Under the pieces are notes generated by a model. That model had not been told where the DNA came from. It was given only the letters and a program-made list of their open reading frames with translations, and did not search any database. A stretch of DNA of 64,000 bases from Clostridia bacterium (GTDB lineage Bacteria > Bacillota > Clostridia > Oscillospirales > CAG-272), in the NCBI GenBank assembly GCA_017463125.1, contig JAFTPV010000016.1, forward strand, positions 1-64,000. Reading direction: 5' to 3'. The position numbers and the translations under genes were made by a program. This document shows, piece by piece, positions 8,820 through 17,009 of this stretch; positions within the stretch are counted from its first letter, which is position 1; the number at the start of each line of letters is the position of its first letter.

Positions 8820-10450
8820 ACGGACTCCTCCTTAGCAAAAAGCGTAAATTCGTAAGGACGAAGAGTACCGTCCGTCGACTGCTCGCAGTTAGATATCAGC
8901 GCTCTGCCTTGAATTTTAATCGGCATTTCACGTTTTTTGGTTGAGAAGTTGAATACGGCAACGAGTTTTTCACCATTATACTCACGCTCGAAGGCGTATA
9001 CGTATTTCCCCTGATAAAGCTCTCTGAATGAGCCGTAAAGAAGAGTGTCGGAGCTCTTTTTCTGCGCGTTCATCTTCTTGAAGAACGCGATAATGCCGTC
9101 AGGATCTGCAAGGTCACGCTCGACGTTTATATCCTTATAATTCGGGTTTATCTTAAGCCAAGGAGCTCCCGAGGTAAAGCCCGCGCCCTCCTCTGATGTC
9201 CACTGCATAGGAGTTCTTGCATTGTCTCTTGAGGTTTTGTTGATAAGCTTCCAACGGAAAGGCTGAATTATGCCGAGAGATTTTGCCATCTTATCAACGT
9301 TGTGGCTCTCAATATCCACGATTTCATCAAGAGAATTAAACGCGCCGTTTGTCATGCCTATTTCCTGTCCCTGATAGATAAAGGGTGTTCCGCGAAGAGA
9401 GAAGATAAGACCTATGAGCATCTTTGAGCCAACGGCTCTGTATTCCCCTCCCTCTACGAATCTTGTAACCGAGCGAGGCTGGTCGTGGTTTTCAAAATAA
9501 CAGGTGTTCCAATCAAGACCGTTTTGCCACTTTGTGATAATCTTCATAAGCTTACTTGGCTTAAATTTAGTCTTAAACCACTTGACGCCTATCTGGTCGC
9601 ACTCCATGTGCTCAAAAGCAAATACCATATCAAGCTCGCGGCGGGACTCGTCGCAAAGATCTCTTGCCTCCTTAAGATCGACGAAAACCGTTTCTCCAAC
9701 CGTGAAGGCATCGTACTTATCCATACAGTCACGGCGAAGACCGGCGAGTATTTTGTGACAGCCGTCGGTGGAGAGATAATGCTCCTGTCCTGTGAGGACA
9801 AGTTGTTTTTTTCCATCGGCAAAGGTATTTTTATAAATGATATTTATAACGTCGCATCTGAAGCCCGCGACGCCCTTATCAAGCCAGAAGCGCATAATAT
9901 CAACTATCTCGTCATAGACCTCAGGGTTGTACCAATTTAGGTCGGGCTGTTTTTTCGAGAATAGGTGGAGATAATACTCCTCGTTTTTCGGGTCGCCGAA
10001 GGGCTCCCAAGGGCAGTCGGCAAAGAAATTGCCCCAATTGTTAGGAAGCTTACCGTCCTTACCCTTCTTTATGATATAATAATTCTTGTATTTTTCATCT
10101 CCCGCCTTTGCTTTAACAAACCACTCGTGCTCGTCAGAGGTGTGGTTTATAACGAGGTCCATAATTATTCTGATACCTCTGGCTTTCGCCTCTGAAAGAA
10201 GCTCGTCAAAGTCAGCCATAGTACCAAACTCGGGCTGAATATCCTTGTAATCCGAGATGTCGTAGCCGTTATCGTCGTTAGGGCTCTTATATACAGGGGA
10301 AAGCCATATAACGTCAACACCGAGGTCTTTAAGATAATCGAGCTTTGAGATTATTCCTCTGATATCGCCTACTCCGTCACCGTCCGAGTCGCAAAAGGAA
10401 CGGGGATATATCTGATATACTGTTGAATTTTTCCAAAACTTTGTGCTCAT
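8816..10450 (-). CDS. GH13 alpha-glucosidase, oligo-1,6-glucosidase type
   Basis: 544 residues starting at ATG 10450, which has AAAGGTC upstream and lies just past the preceding stop; a longer frame upstream would overlap that gene. The four GH13 regions are DLVINHTSD, GFRCDVIN (nucleophile Asp200), VGETVF (acid/base Glu253) and FENHDQPR (Asp323). Val201 directly after the nucleophile is the residue associated with alpha-1,6 rather than alpha-1,4 specificity in subfamily 31. The C-terminal beta domain ends near residue 540. It splits isomaltose or short isomalto-oligosaccharides, and its four-base overlap with GH36 places it in the same transport-and-hydrolysis operon. Confidence 0.92.
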   Translation of the reverse strand: MSTKFWKNSTVYQIYPRSFCDSDGDGVGDIRGIISKLDYLKDLGVDVIWLSPVYKSPNDDNGYDISDYKDIQPEFGTMADFDELLSEAKARGIRIIMDLVINHTSDEHEWFVKAKAGDEKYKNYYIIKKGKDGKLPNNWGNFFADCPWEPFGDPKNEEYYLHLFSKKQPDLNWYNPEVYDEIVDIMRFWLDKGVAGFRCDVINIIYKNTFADGKKQLVLTGQEHYLSTDGCHKILAGLRRDCMDKYDAFTVGETVFVDLKEARDLCDESRRELDMVFAFEHMECDQIGVKWFKTKFKPSKLMKIITKWQNGLDWNTCYFENHDQPRSVTRFVEGGEYRAVGSKMLIGLIFSLRGTPFIYQGQEIGMTNGAFNSLDEIVDIESHNVDKMAKSLGIIQPFRWKLINKTSRDNARTPMQWTSEEGAGFTSGAPWLKINPNYKDINVERDLADPDGIIAFFKKMNAQKKSSDTLLYGSFRELYQGKYVYAFEREYNGEKLVAVFNFSTKKREMPIKIQGRALISNCEQSTDGTLRPYEFTLFAKEESV

Positions 10451-10451
10451 A

Positions 10452-10967
10452 TTAATTTGACCTTTCAAGAATTTCGGACAGGAGGGATACGAAATCAGCC
10501 TCCGCCTCGATAAGAGCCTTGTCATTCACGAAATAATAGTCGTAGTCATAGTTTTCTACACAGTCGTCGGCATAGTTTCCGTAATGAGTCTTTTTCATTC
10601 TCTCGCCGCCTCTGACGAGCAGGGCCTTTGCCTCACCGCCCGTTGCCGAAACGAACTTTGCAATCTCCTCCGGCTCTCTTATATGAACGAAAAGTATCTC
10701 GTCCTCGGAACAGATAAACTCACGGTATCTTTCCGTAAGCCACACCGTCGGATAGTCGTTATATTCTACTGTCAGCTGCTTTAAGTCAGCTAAAAACTTA
10801 CGGGACTTATCGTCCTTTGCGCCGTCCCAGCCAAAGAGAGATGCAACCTCCTTTATCGGCGTTATGGAAGAGATATTTTTAACCTTAAAATGCCTTGAAG
10901 CAAGCTCGCATAGTGTATCCTTACCTACTCCGCCTGCTCCGTTGATAATCAAGACTGTTTTTTTCAT
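10452..10967 (-). CDS. P-loop NTPase, (deoxy)nucleoside monophosphate kinase-like
   Basis: 171 residues. The start holds a Walker A motif, INGAGGVGKDT (residues 8-18), where the GKD form is typical of deoxynucleotide monophosphate and guanylate-type kinases. ILFVHIREPEEIAKF matches the NMP-kinase LID-side pattern (an aspartate/arginine pair after a beta strand). No close family is recognised, so the phosphate acceptor is unknown. It heads the glycosidase operon: its stop is one base before the GH13 start, with a good promoter upstream. A nucleotide or coenzyme kinase is likely; a sugar kinase is less likely from the fold signature. Confidence 0.6.
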   Translation of the reverse strand: MKKTVLIINGAGGVGKDTLCELASRHFKVKNISSITPIKEVASLFGWDGAKDDKSRKFLADLKQLTVEYNDYPTVWLTERYREFICSEDEILFVHIREPEEIAKFVSATGGEAKALLVRGGERMKKTHYGNYADDCVENYDYDYYFVNDKALIEAEADFVSLLSEILERSN

Positions 10968-10998
10968 TGCTTTGCCCTCTCGTAGTTTATCACATTAT

Positions 10999-11027
10999 AA
11001 TATAACACACGAAGATTTGAAAGTCAA
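10999..11027 (-). promoter_or_regulatory. Promoter of the kinase-GH13-GH36-symporter-GH1 operon
   Basis: TTGACT (11022-11027), 17-bp spacer, TATATT (10999-11004) on the minus strand, about 30 bp before the kinase ATG. Confidence 0.75.
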
Positions 11028-11178
11028 CCAATGACGCGCCCAAATAAAAATTTTTAATAATATTTATGTCAAAGTATACAAATATTTTTGGAAAATTGTA
11101 GCAAAAGAGGCGAGAAAAACAGTTTTTTCGACGGTGGAGAATGAAAGTTTTTTCCTAAAAATATCTTACGCTTTAATA

Positions 11179-11207
11179 TTGACTTTTCAGCTAAAAAATG
11201 TTACAAT
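11179..11207 (+). promoter_or_regulatory. Promoter of the holB operon
   Basis: TTGACT (11179-11184), 17-bp spacer, TACAAT (11202-11207). The A/T-rich 285-bp region between this and the divergent sugar-operon promoter shows no other feature. Confidence 0.75.
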
Positions 11208-11252
11208 ACATAATGGATTATTATTTTTATCGGAAGGCGGGGTGAGATACCT

Positions 11253-12287
11253 TTGAAAAGCTGTTTTCCCGGTGTGCTCGGCAACAAAAAAACGCGGGAG
11301 CGCATTGGCTCGGCAATTCTTGCAGGCACTCTGCCGCACGCTCTTCTGGTAATCGGACCTGACGGCTCGGGTAAATCCACGCTGGCGCGGGAGATAGCGG
11401 CGGCGCTGAACTGCGAGAGGCGTGAGAGTGACGGTGTACCTCTTCCGTGCGGAGAATGTAACTGCTGTAAGAGGATATACGCATCAAACTTCCCCGACGT
11501 CAAGACGCTATCAAGACCGAAGGACAGAGCCACCATAGGAGTTGAGGCGATAAAGGATTTCAGAGAGGATATGCTTCTCTCCTCCACAGAGTCGGAATAC
11601 AAAATATACGTTATAGACGACGCTGAATGTATGACTACCGAAGCACAGAACGCGCTTCTTAAGGTGCTGGAGGAGCCGCCCTCAAGAGTAATAATAATTA
11701 TGCTCTCAAGAGAGGGCGACAAGATACTCACGACTATCAAAAGCCGAGCGCAGCAGATATACACCGAGCGCTTTGCGAAGGAGGAGTTAAGAGAGCATCT
11801 TATGAAGCTCTCCCCCGATGCGAGATTACTCTCGGTTACCGACCCAAAGAGGCTTGACGACGTAATTATGAGTGCTGACGGAAGGCTCGGCAGGGCTATT
11901 ACGCTGACCGATAGCCGTCTAGCAGAGGAAAACGAGGCGCAAAGAAAAGAGGTCTGTGAGATAATACGTTGCATAACGGACAAGCACGGCTATGCCGAGA
12001 TACAGACCGCTCTATCGCACCTTTCAAGCAAGCGGGGAGAGCTTATGGAAGGACTTGAGATGCTTATCGGGGCTTTGCGCGATATAATAGCCGCAAAGAG
12101 CTATGACGCTTGTACTACCGTGTTTTATTCATCGGCTGCGGAGGCGCTTGCCGTTTGTCCAACGGTATCCGTAAAGCGTCTTATGGCAGTCTACGACGAG
12201 CTTATGGCCGCGCACGAGCGAATATCCAAAAACGCCGGTATCTCCAACGTAATCGCGACGCTTGGGGCAAGACTGAAGTTTATTTAA
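11253..12287 (+). CDS. holB: DNA polymerase III delta-prime subunit
   Basis: 344 residues. It starts with TTG at 11253 behind GGGGTGAG; no ATG fits better. The clamp-loader AAA+ domain has a Walker A GPDGSGKST (residues ~35-43), four zinc-ligand-like cysteines CGECNCC plus an upstream Cys (~residues 52-75), Walker B YVIDDAECM and the conserved AQNALLKVLEEPP and SRAQQI (sensor/SRC) motifs. It is part of the replicative clamp loader. Its order with ricT, trmN6 and rsmI matches B. subtilis holB-yaaT-yabB-yabC, which supports the assignment over the paralogous DnaX. Confidence 0.92.
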   Translation: MKSCFPGVLGNKKTRERIGSAILAGTLPHALLVIGPDGSGKSTLAREIAAALNCERRESDGVPLPCGECNCCKRIYASNFPDVKTLSRPKDRATIGVEAIKDFREDMLLSSTESEYKIYVIDDAECMTTEAQNALLKVLEEPPSRVIIIMLSREGDKILTTIKSRAQQIYTERFAKEELREHLMKLSPDARLLSVTDPKRLDDVIMSADGRLGRAITLTDSRLAEENEAQRKEVCEIIRCITDKHGYAEIQTALSHLSSKRGELMEGLEMLIGALRDIIAAKSYDACTTVFYSSAAEALAVCPTVSVKRLMAVYDELMAAHERISKNAGISNVIATLGARLKFI

Positions 12288-12311
12288 GAAAATACCGAAA
12301 GGAACTGATAT

Positions 12312-13223
12312 ATGGCAGATGAAATAGTAAAAGCTACCGAAAAGGCAGCAGATAACGATATGACCGAGGTCGTCGGCATCAATTTCCGTGAGGCAGGAAA
12401 GGTATATTACTTTTCTCCCGGCAACCTTAAGCTCACCCCCAGAGAGCACGTTATAGTTGAAACGGCTCGCGGCGTGGAGATGGGCGTTGTCAAAATGGGA
12501 AATAAAAGAATCCCCTCCTCCGAGGTAATCTCTCCACTTAAGCCTATCACGAGAGTGGCTACAAAAGATGACCTTATAAAGAATGAAAAAAACCGCAAGG
12601 CAGAGGCTGATGCGGCACTTGTTTGCAAAAAGAAGATTGAAGAGCACGGGCTTGAGATGAGCCTTGTTGGCGTTGAATACACCTTTGATAACTCGAAGCT
12701 AATATTCTACTTTACCTGCGAATCCCGAGTTGATTTCAGAGAGCTGGTAAAGGATCTTGCGTCCACCTTCAGAACGAGAATCGAGCTTCGCCAGATAGGA
12801 ATAAGAGACGAGGCGAAGATGATGGGCGGTCTTGGCACGTGCGGAAGAAAATTCTGCTGTGCGGGCTTTCTCTCCGATTTCGTTCAGGTGTCCATCAAGA
12901 TGGCAAAGGAGCAGAATTTCTCCCTGAACTCCGCAAAGGTATCAGGTGCTTGCGGAAGGCTTATGTGCTGCCTTCGCTACGAGCACGACACCTACGAGGA
13001 AGCGATTAAAAATACACCGCCGGTTGGGTCCACCGTTTCAACCAAGGACGGCGTCGGCACTGTTATAGAAACGAAGCCGCTCGCGGCAGAGATAAAGGTC
13101 AAAATCTCCGATAACGACAAGGACGTTCCCAAATTTTACAAATGCTCTGACGTAAAGGTTCTATCCCGCCCGCAGAAGAAGCAAAATAAGGCAGAGGAAG
13201 AAGAATTTGACGAGCAAAACTAA
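12312..13223 (+). CDS. ricT: PSP1-domain protein RicT (YaaT)
   Basis: 303 residues. The PSP1 domain spans ~residues 75-240 with the family's cysteine motifs CGRKFCCAGF (~176-185) and CGRLMCCLRYE (~212-222). In Bacillus, RicT joins YlbF and YmcA in an iron-sulfur-containing complex that steers RNase Y cleavage and affects sporulation and competence signalling. AAAGGAA precedes the ATG, 24 bp after holB. The glutamate- and lysine-rich C-terminal tail (from ~280) is probably disordered. Gene order holB-ricT is the usual Firmicutes arrangement. Confidence 0.93.
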   Translation: MADEIVKATEKAADNDMTEVVGINFREAGKVYYFSPGNLKLTPREHVIVETARGVEMGVVKMGNKRIPSSEVISPLKPITRVATKDDLIKNEKNRKAEADAALVCKKKIEEHGLEMSLVGVEYTFDNSKLIFYFTCESRVDFRELVKDLASTFRTRIELRQIGIRDEAKMMGGLGTCGRKFCCAGFLSDFVQVSIKMAKEQNFSLNSAKVSGACGRLMCCLRYEHDTYEEAIKNTPPVGSTVSTKDGVGTVIETKPLAAEIKVKISDNDKDVPKFYKCSDVKVLSRPQKKQNKAEEEEFDEQN

Positions 13224-13272
13224 AAATTATGCCCGTTTTAAGCATATTTTTTCACTTTTTTTCTAAAACATC

Positions 13273-13300
13273 TTGATTTTTTCGATAAATGTGTTAGAAT
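13273..13300 (+). promoter_or_regulatory. Promoter of the ferredoxin gene
   Basis: TTGATT (13273-13278), 16-bp spacer, TAGAAT (13295-13300), about 37 bp before the ferredoxin ATG. Confidence 0.55.
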
Positions 13301-13337
13301 ATAGATGACAACAAAAAACAAATGGAGGTTTTTTCAC

Positions 13338-13508
13338 ATGGCATACAAAATTTCCGATGAGTGCATCAGCTGCGGCGCTTGCCAGGATGCATGCCCTACC
13401 GGTTGCATCGCTGAGGGCGATGGCAAATATGTAATCAATGCAGATGATTGCGTTAGCTGCGGTTCTTGCGCGGACGCTTGTCCCGTAGGCGCACCTGCTG
13501 AAGAATAA
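13338..13508 (+). CDS. Two-[4Fe-4S] clostridial-type ferredoxin
   Basis: 56 residues from ATG 13338, chosen because GGAGG lies at 13324-13328; an in-frame start 33 bases earlier lacks a ribosome site. Two classical cluster motifs occur: CISCGACQDACP and CVSCGSCADACP, each CxxCxxCxxxCP. It is a small cytoplasmic electron carrier of fermentative anaerobes. It has its own promoter and terminator and sits between ricT and trmN6, a pair that is otherwise contiguous in many Firmicutes. Confidence 0.95.
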   Translation: MAYKISDECISCGACQDACPTGCIAEGDGKYVINADDCVSCGSCADACPVGAPAEE

Positions 13509-13528
13509 TTTCTCTCTCAGGGACATAG

Positions 13529-13557
13529 AAAAAGCGGGGTATATTCTCCGCTTTTTT
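13529..13557 (+). terminator. Intrinsic terminator of the ferredoxin gene
   Basis: AAAGCGG (13531-13537) pairs with CCGCTTT (13548-13554), followed by a T run. Confidence 0.85.
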
Positions 13558-13596
13558 CATTATAAACATATTTATGGTAAAATTAGGAAATTTTTT

Positions 13597-14331
13597 ATGG
13601 AAAGATGTGATTTCGTCAACGACTCGTTAAGGCTTATTCAGGACACCGATGGGCTAACCTTCGGCACGGACGCCCTGCTCCTTGCGGGATATATTTCCAC
13701 AATGGGAGCATACGGCTGTGAGCTTGGAGGCGGTAGCGGCATTATATCAATGCTTCTGCTCACGCGGGGTAAGCTCTCCCGCGCTCTGTCGCTCGAGGTA
13801 CAAGAAAGCTACGCCGAGCTTATAGTAAAAAACGCCAAGCTGAACGGGCTATCAGACAGACTGACCACCGTATGCGCCGATATAAGAGAATATAAAAGTA
13901 AGGATGAGTTTGACATCGTTTTTTCAAACCCTCCGTATATGAAAACGGGTGCAGGCAAGGAAAACGGGGAGTTAAAAAAATACGTTGCGCGTCACGAGGT
14001 TAAGGGTGACATAACAGATTTTTGCAAGGCGGCGAAAAGACTGCTCAAATACGGCGGAGCCTTTGCCGCAGTTTACAGACCTGACAGGCTGTGCGACCTT
14101 ATCTGCGCTATGCGGGAAAGCTCACTTGAGCCAAAGCGCATAACCTTCGTGCATGCGGACACGGAGTCCGAGTCCTCTATGGTGCTTATCGAGGCAAAGC
14201 TCGGAGGCAAGAGCGGTATGCAGCTCACAAGACCGCTCATTATCTATAAGGACAAGGGTCACACGGAATACACGGACGATATGAAATTCATTATGGAAAA
14301 CGGAGCTTTTCCAAAGGGATATAAAAGATGA
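13597..14331 (+). CDS. tRNA1(Val) adenine-37 N6-methyltransferase-like enzyme (YabB/TrmN6 family)
   Basis: 244 residues. A class I SAM-binding fold has motif I ELGGGSGII (residues 42-50) and motif IV SNPPYMK (110-116), the NPPY tetrad of N6-adenine and N6-Gln methyltransferases. The opening DSLRLIQDTDGLTFGTDALLLA matches the YabB/TrmN6 family. It would methylate A37 of a tRNA; the exact substrate in Firmicutes is less certain. It overlaps rsmI by four bases (ATGA), so the two are coupled, as in B. subtilis yabB-(yazA)-yabC. Confidence 0.88.
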   Translation: MERCDFVNDSLRLIQDTDGLTFGTDALLLAGYISTMGAYGCELGGGSGIISMLLLTRGKLSRALSLEVQESYAELIVKNAKLNGLSDRLTTVCADIREYKSKDEFDIVFSNPPYMKTGAGKENGELKKYVARHEVKGDITDFCKAAKRLLKYGGAFAAVYRPDRLCDLICAMRESSLEPKRITFVHADTESESSMVLIEAKLGGKSGMQLTRPLIIYKDKGHTEYTDDMKFIMENGAFPKGYKR

Positions 14332-15188
14332 GTACTGAAAAAAACAAGGTAGAAAAGGGAGTGCTGTATCTCGTAGCAACGCCGATAGGCAACCTTGCCG
14401 ATATTTCCGAGAGAGCTGTAAAGGTTCTCTCCGAGGTCGACTTTATAGCGGCGGAGGATACGAGAAATTCGCTGAAGCTGCTATGCGCTCTCGGAATACA
14501 TAACGAGCTCGTAAGCTACCACGAGCATAACAAGCGCTCGAGCGGCGAGAGGCTCGTTGCAAGACTGCTGTCCGGCGAGGCCTGCGCGTTGATAACCGAT
14601 GCGGGAATGCCTGCCATAAGCGATCCCGGAGAGGATATAGTGCGGCTATGTCAGGAGGCGGGTATCAGAGTCAGCGTCGTACCGGGGGCGTGCGCTGCGG
14701 TGTCTGCCCTATCGCTCTCGGGTCTTTCTACCGTCAGATTTGCCTTTGAGGGCTTTCTTCCGGCAAAGACCTCGGATAGAAGAGCCAGGCTTGACGGTGT
14801 TAAAAGCGAGGAACGCACGATGATATTCTACGAGGCGCCCCACAAGCTAAGAGCAACGCTGGCGGATATGAGCGGCGTCTTTGGTGCTGACAGAAAAATA
14901 TCGCTCTGCCGCGAATTAACCAAGTTAAATGAAGAAATTTACAAAACGACGATTGGTGAGGCCGTGAGACTTTACGAAGAGAGAGAACCGAGAGGCGAGT
15001 ACGTTCTCGTAGTCGAAGGGTGCGATAGGGCGCAAGCGGCGGATACGGAGGTACTTAACCTCTCACCGCTTGAGCATATTGCAAAATACGAGCAAGAGGG
15101 CATGAGCCGTATGGACGCGATAAAGCGTGCCGCGAAGGAGCGAGGAATGTCAAAATCAGAGTTATACAAGCTCACCGTAAAGGATTGA
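14328..15188 (+). CDS. rsmI: 16S rRNA (cytidine-1402-2'-O)-methyltransferase
   Basis: 286 residues. The tetrapyrrole-methylase fold starts with YLVATPIGNLADISERA (residues ~14-30) and has AAEDTRN, ITDAGMPAISDPG and the SAM-binding VVPGACA region, then FEGFLPAK. A C-terminal helical domain contains KRAAKERGMSKSELYKL, which recognises rRNA. RsmI 2'-O-methylates C1402 in the decoding centre together with RsmH. Length and motifs are standard; translational coupling to the preceding methyltransferase is shown by the ATGA overlap. Confidence 0.96.
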   Translation: MSTEKNKVEKGVLYLVATPIGNLADISERAVKVLSEVDFIAAEDTRNSLKLLCALGIHNELVSYHEHNKRSSGERLVARLLSGEACALITDAGMPAISDPGEDIVRLCQEAGIRVSVVPGACAAVSALSLSGLSTVRFAFEGFLPAKTSDRRARLDGVKSEERTMIFYEAPHKLRATLADMSGVFGADRKISLCRELTKLNEEIYKTTIGEAVRLYEEREPRGEYVLVVEGCDRAQAADTEVLNLSPLEHIAKYEQEGMSRMDAIKRAAKERGMSKSELYKLTVKD

Positions 15189-15196
15189 ATAATGAT

Positions 15197-15940
15197 ATGA
15201 AAAAAGAAACTAAGGAATCACTCGTCAAGCTTCTCTTGTCGGGAGCTGTAATATGCGTGATATTGGTCATCGGTTATTTTATACTTAAGCAGCTCGGGAT
15301 ACTTGATATGACACGAGAGGAGATGCAGGCGTTTATCGAATCTACGGGCGTTATAGCGCCTCTTGCGTTTATCGCGGTATCGTTCTTACAGGTCACATTC
15401 GTGCCGATACCCAGCACGGTCAGCATCCTTGCGGGCAACTATCTCTTCGGCCCTTGGCTTGCGTTTCTCTACTCCTATATAGGAATAATGCTCGGCGCTA
15501 TGCTGGCGTTTGCACTCGGCAGACTTGTCGGCCGTCCCTACATAAACTGGGTTGCGGGTAATAAAGAAACTGCTGACGAGTGGCTGGCGAAGCTAAATGG
15601 ACGTGAAACCGTATTTCTCTTCTTCGCATTTCTCTTCCCCGCTTTTCCCGACGACCTTCTCTGCTCGGTTGCGGGTATTTTGCCTATATCCTTCACCACC
15701 TTCCTAATAATGCAGCTTGTGACGAGGGTTACGGCTATCGGCGGAACGCTGCTCTTTATGTCAGGAGAGGTAATTCCCTACGAGGGCTGGGGTCTTGTGG
15801 TTATAGTTATACTGGTAATAATTGCTCTTCTTGCCTTCGTTTTAAGTATGAAATACGCCGTAGAGCTTAACGATATGTTTGAGCGTCTTGTTCAAAGGGT
15901 GAACGGCTTTGTCAAAAACAAATTCTCAAGGAAGAAATAA
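15197..15940 (+). CDS. TVP38/TMEM64-family (DedA-related) membrane protein
   Basis: 247 residues from ATG 15197, with AAAGGA about 12 bases upstream; a TTG at 15185 overlapping the rsmI stop is possible but has no spaced ribosome site. About six hydrophobic segments are seen. The SNARE-associated/VTT core includes FVPIPSTVSILAGNYLFGPW (~residues 67-86) and FLFPAFPDDLLCSVAG (~150-165), the two re-entrant-loop motifs. VTT proteins are lipid scramblases or undecaprenyl-phosphate flippase relatives. A terminator follows immediately. Confidence 0.88.
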   Translation: MKKETKESLVKLLLSGAVICVILVIGYFILKQLGILDMTREEMQAFIESTGVIAPLAFIAVSFLQVTFVPIPSTVSILAGNYLFGPWLAFLYSYIGIMLGAMLAFALGRLVGRPYINWVAGNKETADEWLAKLNGRETVFLFFAFLFPAFPDDLLCSVAGILPISFTTFLIMQLVTRVTAIGGTLLFMSGEVIPYEGWGLVVIVILVIIALLAFVLSMKYAVELNDMFERLVQRVNGFVKNKFSRKK

Positions 15941-15950
15941 TCATATTAAG

Positions 15951-15982
15951 GGGCGTCCGAGCCTTTTACGGACGCTCTTTTT
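15951..15982 (+). terminator. Intrinsic terminator after the TVP38-family gene
   Basis: GCGTCCG (15953-15959) pairs with CGGACGC (15969-15975) and a T run follows. Confidence 0.88.
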
Positions 15983-15993
15983 CTATTTCACTG

Positions 15994-16021
15994 TTGAAAA
16001 GTTTAAAAAATATGATATAAT
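15994..16021 (+). promoter_or_regulatory. Promoter of the SDR gene
   Basis: TTGAAA (15994-15999), 16-bp spacer, TATAAT (16016-16021). The predicted transcript starts near 16028 and so excludes a TTG at 16025 as translation start. Confidence 0.75.
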
Positions 16022-16054
16022 ATATTGTATAAAACGCTTTGGGCAGGTTGCTAT

Positions 16055-16924
16055 ATGAATATAAAAAAGTGGTTAGAAAAAAATGCGCGTAGTCTTTCGG
16101 GACGTGTCGTAGCAATAAGCGGTGCAACGGGCGGTATCGGACGCGAGCTGTGCCGTCACGTAGCCTCACTCGGTGCAAGTCTTATAACTATGGACAGAAA
16201 CAGCGAGCGCTCGCTTGCCCTGTGTAAAGAGATAGAGGGAGAGTTTCCCGGTATAAGCACGTCGCATATACGGCTTGACCTATCAGACATAGAATCGGTT
16301 AAAAGGTGTATAGAGAAGCTAAAAGAAAACGTTCCCGATTACATAATACTCAATGCAGGCGCCTATCATATTCCCCTGTGCGAATGTAATACGGGCTACA
16401 ACAACGTTTTCAGCATAAATTTCGTTTCTCCCTACATTATATGCCGCGCTCTTTGCGGAGCGGTTGCGGCAAATGGCGGTAAGATAATTGCGATAGGCAG
16501 TATAGCGCACGGATATTCGATTGCTGACAGGAATGACGTTGATTTCTCCACCCGAAAAAAATCGAGCCTTATTTACGGTAATGCGAAAAGATACCTTATG
16601 TACGGGTTGTGTGAGCTTTGCGACGGTTCTGTTGCCATAGCGCACCCGGGAATCACGCTGACGAACATTACCGCTCATTACCCCAAGATTATATTTTCAT
16701 TAATTAAGCACCCGATGAAGATAATTTTTATGTCACCGAAGAAGGCGTCCCTCTCTATCATAGCGGCAATGTTCTCGGATATATCCGCTCACGAGTGGGT
16801 GGGACCGCGTATCTTTGGTATTTGGGGAAGCCCGAAAATACAACGCTTAAGAAAATTGCGCGACGAGGAGCGAAATATCATTCTCGGCGAATGCGAAAAA
16901 ATTGCTAAAACTGTTAAAATGTAA
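16055..16924 (+). CDS. Short-chain dehydrogenase/reductase
   Basis: 289 residues from ATG 16055. The Rossmann motif SGATGGIG is at residues 22-29, the strand-4 NAG at 100-102, and the catalytic Ser149 (IGSIA) with Tyr174 and Lys178 (YGNAK) complete the SDR triad. Asp47 after the second strand (TMDRN) favours NAD(H) over NADP(H). The C-terminus is basic. It is monocistronic, with its own promoter upstream and no substrate clue from neighbours; a WW-oxidoreductase or retinol-dehydrogenase-like lipid role is one option. Confidence 0.88.
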   Translation: MNIKKWLEKNARSLSGRVVAISGATGGIGRELCRHVASLGASLITMDRNSERSLALCKEIEGEFPGISTSHIRLDLSDIESVKRCIEKLKENVPDYIILNAGAYHIPLCECNTGYNNVFSINFVSPYIICRALCGAVAANGGKIIAIGSIAHGYSIADRNDVDFSTRKKSSLIYGNAKRYLMYGLCELCDGSVAIAHPGITLTNITAHYPKIIFSLIKHPMKIIFMSPKKASLSIIAAMFSDISAHEWVGPRIFGIWGSPKIQRLRKLRDEERNIILGECEKIAKTVKM

Positions 16925-17009
16925 AATAAATTTAGAAAATAATATTGTAATTTTCGCGTAAATATGTTAAAATGTAGGGTGAATTATTATCGAAAGGGGT
17001 AAGGTCTGT

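Noticed and set aside
11201..11983. 260-codon minus-strand frame opposite holB
   Set aside because: It is serine-rich shadow coding opposite a clear clamp-loader gene with its own promoter and conserved neighbours.
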